Origin: Firmicutes bacterium HGW-Firmicutes-9
GTDB lineage: Bacteria; Bacillota; Clostridia; Christensenellales; CAG-138
NCBI GenBank assembly: GCA_002841395.1
Contig: PGZM01000002.1
Coordinates: 194,201 to 258,200 of the forward strand
Length of the DNA stretch: 64,000 nucleotides
Direction of reading: 5' to 3'
Part shown: positions 16,646 to 24,128 of the stretch, in pieces
How positions within the stretch are numbered: the first letter of the stretch is position 1
Layout: each line of letters opens with the position of its first letter
The notes under the pieces: model-generated
Told to the model about the DNA's origin: nothing
The model's input: the letters and a program-made list of their open reading frames with translations, nothing else
Database searches by the model: none
Position numbers and translations under genes: made by a program

Positions 16646-17326
16646 CTAGGCATCGTTACCGTTCATGATGAGATTTGTCAGCGCCTCGATTTTTCCATAT
16701 ACGATCATGCGATCCCCGGCGAGAATCTGCATATCGGCGAGCGGAAAATCGATCATTTCAGAACCGCGGTCAATCTTTAAAACCTGAATGAAGTGCTCTT
16801 TCAGATGCAGCTCGCGCAGCGTCTTTCGGCAGATGAAACTATCCGTGTCGACGATCAGCTCGTAGATGCTGAATTCTGGGCTTAGGTTTAATAGCTGATC
16901 GATGCGGTTGTTCGAGTTGATTTTCTTGATTTTGTTTCGGAGCAGCCGCTCTGCAAAACGATCAAATCCTCTGGAGAAGCTCTCCACCTGCGTTGAAATC
17001 AGAATCAACACCAGAACCACGGAGAGTACGATCGAGATACTGAGCAGGCTCTTGGTAGCGTTGTTCAGCACATCGAAAAGCAGCGTGATCAATGTGATCT
17101 GTGCAACATAGCTCACGACCATGAGGATGCTTGCGATTTTCCGTCTGGTTGGATGCTGCACAATCAGCTCGGATTCACGCGAGGTAAACCCCGTGTGCGT
17201 CAGAATGGATATGATCTGAAATCTTGCTTTGCTCAGCTCCAGACCGGTTAGCTTCATCACGATCGCGATGATTTCGATCAGGAGCCAAAGCATGATAAAT
17301 ATGACCAGGAATATAATGAGACTCAT
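16646..17326 (-). CDS. Membrane protein with TrkA-C (RCK_C) domain
   Basis: This 226-residue protein has one N-terminal transmembrane helix (residues 2-27), a second hydrophobic block of one or two helices (about 68-112), and a C-terminal RCK_C domain (about 145-222, SIYELIVDTDSF ... LAGDRMIVYGK). RCK_C domains bind small ligands such as c-di-AMP or ions. No pore or transport domain is present, so this is a sensor-like membrane protein rather than a complete transporter. It is the first gene of the operon with the toroid and GH114-like genes. Confidence 0.7.
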   Translation of the reverse strand: MSLIIFLVIFIMLWLLIEIIAIVMKLTGLELSKARFQIISILTHTGFTSRESELIVQHPTRRKIASILMVVSYVAQITLITLLFDVLNNATKSLLSISIVLSVVLVLILISTQVESFSRGFDRFAERLLRNKIKKINSNNRIDQLLNLSPEFSIYELIVDTDSFICRKTLRELHLKEHFIQVLKIDRGSEMIDFPLADMQILAGDRMIVYGKIEALTNLIMNGNDA

Positions 17327-17345
17327 TCTGTAGTTCGCATGCTAA

Positions 17346-17363
17346 AAGCTGGAAAACATGCGC
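17346..17363 (-). other. Possible five-codon leader ORF before the TrkA-C gene
   Basis: GGAG lies four bases before an ATG that opens a five-codon frame ending in TAG, about 20 bases upstream of the TrkA-C start. The main gene has no good ribosome site of its own, so re-initiation from this mini-ORF is possible. Weak evidence. Confidence 0.3.
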
Positions 17364-17456
17364 TCCTTTCTTCGATTTTATAGATTATAAAAGTATTATG
17401 ATAGCAATAAACGTTTGTTAAAGTAGATTGGTAAATATACTTGTATTATAACATAT

Positions 17457-17487
17457 CAAAAAAACAAGCCGGAGAACCGACTTGTTT
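17457..17487 (-). terminator. Terminator of the cupin gene
   Basis: Minus strand: AAACAAGTCGG / CCGGCTTGTTT (one G-T pair) with a four-base loop, then a T-run. Confidence 0.85.
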
Positions 17488-17545
17488 GAGGTGGTGGGGG
17501 AATAGGGGTGATTTTGCTGCTTTTCTTCTGAAAATGTTGACTCCG

Positions 17546-18001
17546 TTAATACTTCGTCTGATCTTTCAAATAATAAACCTGCTTCATGTTCTCGCCGAAG
17601 ATGCCGACCTTCTGCGTGTCGGGATAGAAGCAGACTTCGGGGTAGTGGAAGGTGTCAAAGTCAAGGTAGAGGAGAGGTTCGGTTTCCGAGAGGTTTGTGA
17701 GCTGGTGCGCGCCCGTTTCTCCGGTTGGGAAGAAGATGGAATCTCCCGCGGCGACTTCCTGTTCATCTTCCGGCGTGCGGAGAAGTCCACGGCCGTTGAG
17801 GATAAAGAAGCATTCTTCATTGATCGTGTGGTAGTGGTAGGGGAAGCCCGCTTTCTTCGGCGGGAGCTTGATGAGGTTCGCATAGCAACCCTTTGCTTCG
17901 GAACGGGGGATGAGTTCGATTTTGTCAAAATCGTAGGTCTCGTGATCCGGTCTGCGTGTCCAGACGGCATCCGGAGAGTTGGTGTGGCGGATAATGGGCA
18001 T
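17546..18001 (-). CDS. Cupin domain protein
   Basis: This 151-residue single-cupin protein has cupin motif 1 in FPYHYHTINEECFFILNGRG (two His and a Glu as metal ligands) and motif 2 around PTGETGAHQLTN. Small cupins of this type often act as sugar isomerases, epimerases or sensors; the substrate is unknown. It lies downstream of the methyltransferase gene with 37 bases between, on the same strand, and ends at a terminator. Confidence 0.82.
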   Translation of the reverse strand: MPIIRHTNSPDAVWTRRPDHETYDFDKIELIPRSEAKGCYANLIKLPPKKAGFPYHYHTINEECFFILNGRGLLRTPEDEQEVAAGDSIFFPTGETGAHQLTNLSETEPLLYLDFDTFHYPEVCFYPDTQKVGIFGENMKQVYYLKDQTKY

Positions 18002-18038
18002 GATTTTTCACTCCTTGTCAATCGAGCATTTTTTTGCA

Positions 18039-18641
18039 CTATTTACGTGCTCTTACGATTTGAATGTGACCATGAATCGAGTAATTTGTATCCTGAAAGC
18101 CAGCTTTATTCAAGGTTGAAATGATTGCATCAGGCGAGTATATCTTGACATCACCTTTGTTTAGCAGTGGCATAAACGGATTCATTAGCAAGCGTATCGT
18201 GGACGGGTAATATACCTCAGCGATATAAATGCTACCTCCAGATTTCATCAACCGAAACGACTCGCGGGCGAATAGATCGACATGCGGAAAATGATGGTAT
18301 GCCGCGCAAACCGTAATCACGTCCATCGTTTGATCCGGTAATGGGATTTTCTCACAATTTCCGACAGAAAAGTGCATATATGGATTGAGTTGTTTCGCGT
18401 GTTCAATCATTTGTTCAGTAATATCCACACCGTATCCATTGAATCGATTCTGCTTCGCGAGCATGTTCAATAATCTACCATTGCCGCAAGCGATATCCAG
18501 AATATTCGCGTTCGGCTGGATTCTTATTTCGTTTAATAACAAAGCTTTAAATTGAGCGGTATATTCGCCTTCAAAACTGGCATCATATCCATCTGCCAGT
18601 TCGTTGTATGTCTTTTTTGAGCGCTTTTCAAACCAATTCAT
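18039..18641 (-). CDS. SAM-dependent methyltransferase (class I)
   Basis: This 200-residue methyltransferase has the SAM-binding motif ILDIACGNGRLL near residue 47, then VDITEQMIEHA, and the post-motif region MDVITVCAAYHHF. The substrate is not identifiable; the family is UbiE/Methyltransf_11-like. The open frame extends upstream into the tRNA-Leu gene, so the ATG at 18641 preceded by AAAGGAAG is chosen. It follows the tRNA operon terminator and is upstream of the cupin gene. Confidence 0.85.
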   Translation of the reverse strand: MNWFEKRSKKTYNELADGYDASFEGEYTAQFKALLLNEIRIQPNANILDIACGNGRLLNMLAKQNRFNGYGVDITEQMIEHAKQLNPYMHFSVGNCEKIPLPDQTMDVITVCAAYHHFPHVDLFARESFRLMKSGGSIYIAEVYYPSTIRLLMNPFMPLLNKGDVKIYSPDAIISTLNKAGFQDTNYSIHGHIQIVRARK

Positions 18642-18703
18642 GTTCGTCTTCCTTTGCTTGATAATAAACAAATAAACGGTTCGGATCAGTATCGTAACAA
18701 TAA

Positions 18704-18740
18704 CAAAAAAGAAGGTGAAAATCAATTCAACCTTCTTTTT
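18704..18740 (-). terminator. Terminator of the tRNA operon
   Basis: Minus strand: AGAAGGTTGA / TCACCTTCT-type stem followed by T-run, starting two bases past the tRNA-Leu 3' end. Confidence 0.85.
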
Positions 18741-18741
18741 C

Positions 18742-18828
18742 TGGTGCAGGAAACAGGACTTGAACCTGCATGAGTGTGACCTCACACGGACCTGAACCGT
18801 GCGCGTCTGCCAATTCCGCCATTCCTGC
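18742..18828 (-). tRNA. tRNA-Leu (anticodon CAG)
   Basis: 87 bases, acceptor GCAGGAA / TTCCTGC, long variable arm, anticodon loop TTCAGGT, CCA encoded. Last gene of the eight-tRNA operon. Confidence 0.95.
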
Positions 18829-18842
18829 AATGGTGAGATGAT

Positions 18843-18927
18843 TGGTGGATGGGGATGGATTCGAACCATCGAAGTCTACGACAACGGATTTACAGTCCGC
18901 TCCCTTTGGCCGCTCGGGAACCCATCC
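18843..18927 (-). tRNA. tRNA-Tyr (anticodon GTA)
   Basis: 85 bases with long variable arm, acceptor GGATGGG / CCCATCC, anticodon loop CTGTAAA, CCA encoded. A substrate class for MiaB/MiaA, which are encoded nearby. Confidence 0.95.
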
Positions 18928-18970
18928 ATGACTTTTTTAGAATTGGCTATTCACTTTTCAAGGAAAACAG

Positions 18971-19046
18971 TGGAGCTGGTGATGGGACTCGAACCCGCAA
19001 CCTGCTGATTACAAATCAGCTGCTCTGCCAATTGAGCTACACCAGC
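18971..19046 (-). tRNA. tRNA-Thr (anticodon TGT)
   Basis: 76 bases, acceptor GCTGGTG / CACCAGC, anticodon loop TTTGTAA, CCA encoded. Confidence 0.95.
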
Positions 19047-19055
19047 CAGCAAGTC

Positions 19056-19131
19056 TGGTGCCTCAGAGTGGACTTGAACCACCGACACAGGGATTTTCAG
19101 TCCCTTGCTCTACCAGCTGAGCTACCGAGGC
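19056..19131 (-). tRNA. tRNA-Phe (anticodon GAA)
   Basis: 76 bases, acceptor GCCTCGG / CTGAGGC with one G-T pair, anticodon loop CTGAAAA, CCA encoded. Expected target of MiaA/MiaB at A37. Confidence 0.95.
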
Positions 19132-19140
19132 AAGAAAAAA

Positions 19141-19217
19141 TGGCGACCCGGAGGGGGCTCGAACCCCTGACCTCCAGCGTGACAGGCTGGCGTACTAACC
19201 AACTGTACTACCGCCAA
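19141..19217 (-). tRNA. tRNA-Asp (anticodon GTC), acceptor stem mismatched
   Basis: The D arm (GTAC/GTAC), anticodon arm (CCAGC-CTGTCAC-GCTGG), T arm (AGGGG-TTCGAGC-CCCCT), 3' acceptor strand CCGGGTC, discriminator G and CCA are all canonical. The 5' acceptor strand should read about GACCCGG but reads TTGGCGG, so only the three inner pairs form. The gene is therefore probably a pseudo-tRNA or a chimera unless the 5' end is processed differently. The 5' boundary given is the canonical seven-base position. Confidence 0.7.
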
Positions 19218-19237
19218 TCGGCATCTCAAACAGGGGA

Positions 19238-19314
<77 letters not shown>

Positions 19315-19334
19315 AAGTACCTGAACAAGAAAAA

Positions 19335-19409
19335 TGGTGACCCCGAGGAGAATCGAACTCCTGTTACCGCCGTGAAAGGGCGGTGTCTTGACCGCTTGAC
19401 CACGGGGCC
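19335..19409 (-). tRNA. tRNA-Glu (anticodon TTC)
   Basis: 75 bases, acceptor GGCCCCG / CGGGGTC, anticodon loop CTTTCAC, CCA encoded. Confidence 0.95.
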
Positions 19410-19414
19410 ACTAC

Positions 19415-19491
19415 TGGTCGGGGTGAAAGGATTTGAACCTTCGGCCCCATGCTCCCAAAGCACGTGCGCTACCGGACTGCGCTACACCCCG
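19415..19491 (-). tRNA. tRNA-Pro (anticodon TGG)
   Basis: 77 bases, acceptor CGGGGTG / CACCCCG, anticodon loop TTTGGGA, CCA encoded. First gene of the operon. Confidence 0.95.
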
Positions 19492-19524
19492 AAGATGGCG
19501 CGCACCGCTTTTCGCGACTTTCAT

Positions 19525-19553
19525 AATATACAACAAGCTCATAAAATTGTCAA
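19525..19553 (-). promoter_or_regulatory. Promoter of the eight-tRNA operon
   Basis: Minus strand: TTGACA (19553-19548), 17-base spacer, TATATT (19530-19525), about 35 bases before tRNA-Pro. Confidence 0.88.
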
Positions 19554-19594
19554 CACGGAAAACACAAAAATCTTTCATTCGATTTGATAAATCA

Positions 19595-19603
19595 TGCTAT
19601 AAT
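19595..19603 (+). promoter_or_regulatory. Extended -10 promoter of miaB
   Basis: TGCTATAAT, a perfect -10 with the TGn extension; no good -35 is seen. It is divergent from the tRNA operon promoter, 42 bases away. Confidence 0.6.
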
Positions 19604-19631
19604 GGAGCAAGTTGAAATGGAGTGTACTAAC

Positions 19632-20993
19632 ATGGAGCAAAAATCGCCTTTTTGTGACCAGCCAAACCAGGGCGGACGCAAATATTATATTGAAACTTTC
19701 GGCTGCCAAATGAACGTTCGGGACAGCGAAACAGCCGCAGGATTACTGGAAACACTGGGTTTTTCGCGCGGATCGGACAAAGAAACGGCAGACCTGATTC
19801 TCTTTAATACCTGCTGCGTGCGAGACCATGCGGAGAAGCGCGTTTTTGGAAACATCGGCGCGCTCAAGGAACTCAAGGACGAGAAACCGAACCTGATCAT
19901 CGGCGTGTTCGGCTGCATGATGCAGCAGCAGGAGGTCGCCGAAAAACTGTATAAACGATTCCCGTTCGTGGATATTGCGTTTGGAACCAACCTGCTTTCG
20001 CGTCTGCCCGGCTTTGTGGAGAGCGCGGAGTCCGGCTCGCGAACACTTGCAGTCGACGAACAGAATATCCAGATCGAGGACGACCTGCCGAGCATCCGCA
20101 CGGGGAAGATTAACGCGTTTGTCAACATCAACTACGGGTGCGACAACTTCTGCACATATTGTATCGTGCCGTATGTACGCGGGCGCGAGCGCTCGCGCGA
20201 GATGACGGCTGTCGTAGAAGAAGCGAATAAACTCGTTTCGGAAGGATACAGCGAGATCACGCTGCTGGGTCAGAACGTCAATTCTTATGGCAAAGACCTG
20301 CCGGACGCGTCGTTTGCAAAACTTCTTTCGGAGGTTTCAAAGGTGGAGGGGCTTAAACGCATTCGATTTATGACCTCTCATCCGAAGGATCTGACCGACG
20401 AGATGATTGCCGCTATGGCAACGCTGCCGAATGTCTGCCACCACGTGCATCTGCCGATGCAGAGCGGGTCAAACGAGATTCTCGCGAAAATGAATCGTAA
20501 ATACACGCGCGAACGGTATCTGGAGATCGTCGAAAAACTGCATGCCGCGATGCCGGATGTGGAGCTCACGACAGACATCATCGTTGGATTTCCCGGCGAA
20601 ACGGAGGAAGATTTCCTACAGACGCTTGATTTGGTCGAACGCGTTGGGTTTGCCTCTGCGTTTACGTTTAAGTATTCGCCGCGCAAAGGCACCCGCGCTG
20701 CGACGATGGAAGATCAGGTGCCGGACGTCATCAAGCGAGAACGTCTGCACCGCCTGAATGAGTTGCAGGAGCGCAAGTCCCGCGAGAACAATGAAAAATA
20801 CGTCGGCGTTACCGGCGTCGTTCATGTAGAGGATTGCGACATGCGGAATGAACCCGTATGCTACGGAAAGTTCCCGAACTTCAAGATGGTATACTTTGCG
20901 GGAACGCCGGAACTGGTCGGATCATACGTTCCGCTCACGATTACAAACGTTCGAAAGAACTCGCTCTACGGCAAAATTGCCGAGAAGGAATAA
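19632..20993 (+). CDS. miaB: tRNA-2-methylthio-N6-dimethylallyladenosine synthase
   Basis: This 453-residue radical SAM methylthiotransferase converts i6A37 to ms2i6A37 in tRNAs reading UNN codons. The N-terminal UPF0004 domain begins YYIETFGCQMNVRDSE. The radical SAM cluster motif is CDNFCTYC near residue 160, and a TRAM domain closes the protein. In-frame starts at 19584, 19602 and 19617 are rejected because the -10 box overlaps the first two and GGAG at 19619-19622 fits the ATG at 19632. It heads the miaB / ymcA-like / mutS / mutL / miaA / ynbB run. Confidence 0.96.
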   Translation: MEQKSPFCDQPNQGGRKYYIETFGCQMNVRDSETAAGLLETLGFSRGSDKETADLILFNTCCVRDHAEKRVFGNIGALKELKDEKPNLIIGVFGCMMQQQEVAEKLYKRFPFVDIAFGTNLLSRLPGFVESAESGSRTLAVDEQNIQIEDDLPSIRTGKINAFVNINYGCDNFCTYCIVPYVRGRERSREMTAVVEEANKLVSEGYSEITLLGQNVNSYGKDLPDASFAKLLSEVSKVEGLKRIRFMTSHPKDLTDEMIAAMATLPNVCHHVHLPMQSGSNEILAKMNRKYTRERYLEIVEKLHAAMPDVELTTDIIVGFPGETEEDFLQTLDLVERVGFASAFTFKYSPRKGTRAATMEDQVPDVIKRERLHRLNELQERKSRENNEKYVGVTGVVHVEDCDMRNEPVCYGKFPNFKMVYFAGTPELVGSYVPLTITNVRKNSLYGKIAEKE

Positions 20994-21039
20994 GATGAAT
21001 ATCACGCCAAACAAACCGGAAACCGGAGGAGATAGAACC

Positions 21040-21429
21040 ATGATTGAACTGGCAAGAGAACTTGGATTGGCGCTGGCCAATTCTTGCGAATTCGTACAAA
21101 TGAAGCAGGCGCAGAGCGACTTTGAAGGCAATGAAGCCATCGCAAAGCTAATGCAGGAGCTCAATGATAAACGCGATCGGCTGATCAGCATTCTCGCGAG
21201 TGACGAAGGCGACGATCTGGAGGCAGTTTCGCTGACCAATGACATCGACCGATTAGAAGCGCAGCTTAGAGAAAGCCCGCTGTATTCAGAACTCATCGCG
21301 GCGCAGAGCGCGTTTTCTGCGGTGCTCACCGCGGTCAACGACGAAATCAACGCCTGCATCGGTGCGGAGACAAGCGATAGCAGCTCTTGCAACGGTGACT
21401 GCGGCGGATGTGGCGGCTGCAAACACTAA
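21040..21429 (+). CDS. YlbF/YmcA family protein
   Basis: This 129-residue helical protein of the YlbF/YmcA (RicF/RicA) family has N-terminal coiled-coil helices and a Cys-rich C-terminus CNGDCGGCGGCKH. In Bacillus the RicA-RicF-RicT complex binds Fe-S clusters and controls RNase Y-dependent mRNA maturation and phosphorelay functions. Its position directly after miaB and before mutS is that of ymcA (ricA) in Bacillus. An upstream ATG at 20995 is in frame, but GGAGGA at 21025-21030 supports 21040. Confidence 0.82.
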   Translation: MIELARELGLALANSCEFVQMKQAQSDFEGNEAIAKLMQELNDKRDRLISILASDEGDDLEAVSLTNDIDRLEAQLRESPLYSELIAAQSAFSAVLTAVNDEINACIGAETSDSSSCNGDCGGCGGCKH

Positions 21430-21495
21430 AATAACGTGTCGGGCATTAAGGAACGACTGCCCGATTTTCTGAATACCCGAACGACGGAGGAATGA

Positions 21496-24102
21496 ATGCC
21501 TGCTTCGATGACGCCGATGATGCGGCAGTATCTGGAATTAAAAGACAAGTACAGCGACTGTCTGCTGTTTTTTCGCCTCGGCGATTTTTATGAGATGTTT
21601 TTTGAGGACGCGAAAACCGCGGCAAGAGAACTCGATCTGGTTCTGACCGGGCGCGATTGCGGGTTGAGTGAACGGGCGCCGATGTGCGGAGTGCCGTATC
21701 ACGCGGTGGACAACTACATCTCCAAACTCATTGAAAAGGGCTACAAAGTTGCCATCTGCGAACAGGTGGAAGACCCCGCTCTGGCGAAAGGCCTCGTCGA
21801 GCGGGATGTCATCCGTGTCATCACGCCGGGTACGGTCATCGAAGACCGTATGCTGGAGGAAGGGCAGAACAACTATATTGCAGCAATTTCAATCGGCGAT
21901 AGTGTTATCGGCCTTGCATATGCGGATGTTTCGACGGGCGAATTCTATTTGTTGCAGTTGAGCGGCAAACAACCATCGGTTGCGCTACTCGATGAACTGG
22001 AGCGCATCCGTCCGCGCGAGATCATCGCCGAGACTTCGCTGTTTTTACAGCAACTGCTGTCGCGACAGATATCGTCCTCCTATTATCTGGAACAATATGG
22101 CGCAAATGCATTCCTTCCTGAGAGCGCTCGCGACATTCTGAAACGGCACTTTAACGTCAGCTCGTTGTCCGGATTCGGCGCGGACGAAGCGCCATATGCC
22201 GTCTCGGCTGCGGGTGCTTTGATGCGCTATCTCGACGAAACGCAGAAGAACGCATTGTCGCATATTCAAGGCATGCGCCTTCTCAACCGCAGCAACTATA
22301 TGGTGCTGGATGCAACCACGCGCCGCAATCTGGAGCTCACGCAGCCGCTTCGCTACGGTGGCAACAAGAAGAACACGCTGATCCATTTGCTTGACCACGC
22401 GAAAACGGGCATGGGTGGCAGAATGCTACGTGACTGGGTGGATCGCCCGTTGCAGTCGATTCAGCAGATCGAGCGCAGACTGGATGCGCTTGAAGAACTC
22501 AAAGAGAACATGACGCAGCGCAAGCAGCTACAAGAGCTGCTGCATGGTATGTATGACATCGAGCGGCTTTGCAGCAAGATCGTCTATGGTTCTGTCAATG
22601 CGCGGGATTGCGTCGCGTTGATTCGCACCATTGAGCGTGTACCGATCATAAAAGAATCCATACGCGGGAGTGAGAGCGAGGCGCTCTCTGAAATCTCATC
22701 TTCATTGGACGAGATGGAGGATGTGCTCCGGCTTCTGCTCACCGCGATCACCGAAGAACCGCCGGCTACGCTGAAAGACGGCGGATTCATCCGCACCGGA
22801 TACAACGCAGAGGTGGACGAGCTTCGTAGCATCGCGGAAAACTCGCAGTCCTGGCTGGAAAATTTCGAACAGACGCAACGAGAGATCACGAAGATCAAAT
22901 CTCTGCGCGTGAGCTACAACCGCGTGTTTGGATACTACATCGAGGTCACGAAGTCGTATCTGGCGCAGGTGCCGTATGAGTATGAGCGCAAACAGACGCT
23001 CGCCAATGCAGAGCGCTTCATCACGCCTGAACTCAAGGAGATGGAGCAAAAAATCCTTGGCGCAAAAGACCGGCTGGTCGTGCTCGAGAATGAACTCTTC
23101 GCTGGCATTCGCGATGTGCTCGTCAATTGTACTGCTAGATTGCAGACAAACGGCGCGTTGATTGCGGAGCTGGATTGCTATGTTTCTCTTGCGGAAGTAG
23201 CGAGCAACAATCAGTATTGCCGCCCGAAATGGAACCAGCAGGGAAGAATCAAGATCATCAACGGCCGTCATCCCGTGATTGAACGCGCGATGAAGGAACC
23301 GTTTGTGCCAAACGACGTGCTGCTCAACCGCACAGATGACCGTCTGCTGATCATCACAGGCCCAAACATGGCAGGTAAGAGCACCTATATGCGCCAGACC
23401 GCGCTGATTGCGTTGATGGCGCACATCGGTTCGTTCGTTCCCGCGACAGAAGCGGAATTGTCGATTGTTGATCGCATTTTTACGCGCATCGGTGCAAGTG
23501 ATGATCTTTCGTCCGGGCAGAGTACGTTCATGGTGGAGATGAGCGAGGTCGCGAACATCCTCCATAACGCAAGTGAAAACAGCCTGCTGATTCTCGACGA
23601 AATCGGCAGAGGCACAAGCACGTTTGATGGACTCAGCATCGCCTGGTCGGTGTTGGAGTACATCGCGGACGCAAAGAAGTGCGGCGCGAAAGCGTTGTTT
23701 GCCACGCATTATCATGAGTTGACAGAGCTGGAAGGCGAGCTGTCGGGCGTGAAAAACTTCCGTGTCACCGTTCGCGAAATCGGCGAGGACATCGTTTTTT
23801 TACGAAAGATCGTTCGCGGCGGAGCAGACCAAAGTTTCGGCATTCAAGTGGCGCGGCTTGCCGGACTTCCGGACATGGTGCTTGCGCGGGCAAAAGAGAT
23901 TCTAGAAAAGCTCGAGTCTGCGGATATCGCCGCAAAACGCGAACCTGCGAAGATTGAAACCAGTGTGCAGCCCTCGTTGCTCGACGAGAGCGGGGAAGAA
24001 AGCGCACTGCGTATCCTGCGGGAGATGGATGTCAATCATCTTACGCCGCTCGACGCGCTCAATCAATTGTTCGCGCTGCATGCAATGTTAAAGCACTCAT
24101 AA
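21496..24102 (+). CDS. mutS: DNA mismatch repair protein MutS
   Basis: This 868-residue mismatch-recognition ATPase has the mismatch-binding Phe-X-Glu motif in RLGDFYEMFFEDA near residue 35. The connector and lever/clamp domains span about 130-560. The ATPase has Walker A GPNMAGKSTYMRQ near 620 and Walker B LLILDEIGRGTSTFDG near 700. The C-terminal helix-turn-helix dimer region is present. GGAGG lies just before the ATG. mutL follows 26 bases downstream in the same transcription unit. Confidence 0.98.
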   Translation: MPASMTPMMRQYLELKDKYSDCLLFFRLGDFYEMFFEDAKTAARELDLVLTGRDCGLSERAPMCGVPYHAVDNYISKLIEKGYKVAICEQVEDPALAKGLVERDVIRVITPGTVIEDRMLEEGQNNYIAAISIGDSVIGLAYADVSTGEFYLLQLSGKQPSVALLDELERIRPREIIAETSLFLQQLLSRQISSSYYLEQYGANAFLPESARDILKRHFNVSSLSGFGADEAPYAVSAAGALMRYLDETQKNALSHIQGMRLLNRSNYMVLDATTRRNLELTQPLRYGGNKKNTLIHLLDHAKTGMGGRMLRDWVDRPLQSIQQIERRLDALEELKENMTQRKQLQELLHGMYDIERLCSKIVYGSVNARDCVALIRTIERVPIIKESIRGSESEALSEISSSLDEMEDVLRLLLTAITEEPPATLKDGGFIRTGYNAEVDELRSIAENSQSWLENFEQTQREITKIKSLRVSYNRVFGYYIEVTKSYLAQVPYEYERKQTLANAERFITPELKEMEQKILGAKDRLVVLENELFAGIRDVLVNCTARLQTNGALIAELDCYVSLAEVASNNQYCRPKWNQQGRIKIINGRHPVIERAMKEPFVPNDVLLNRTDDRLLIITGPNMAGKSTYMRQTALIALMAHIGSFVPATEAELSIVDRIFTRIGASDDLSSGQSTFMVEMSEVANILHNASENSLLILDEIGRGTSTFDGLSIAWSVLEYIADAKKCGAKALFATHYHELTELEGELSGVKNFRVTVREIGEDIVFLRKIVRGGADQSFGIQVARLAGLPDMVLARAKEILEKLESADIAAKREPAKIETSVQPSLLDESGEESALRILREMDVNHLTPLDALNQLFALHAMLKHS

Positions 24103-24128
24103 GAGCGGATGAAATAAACGGAGAGAAT

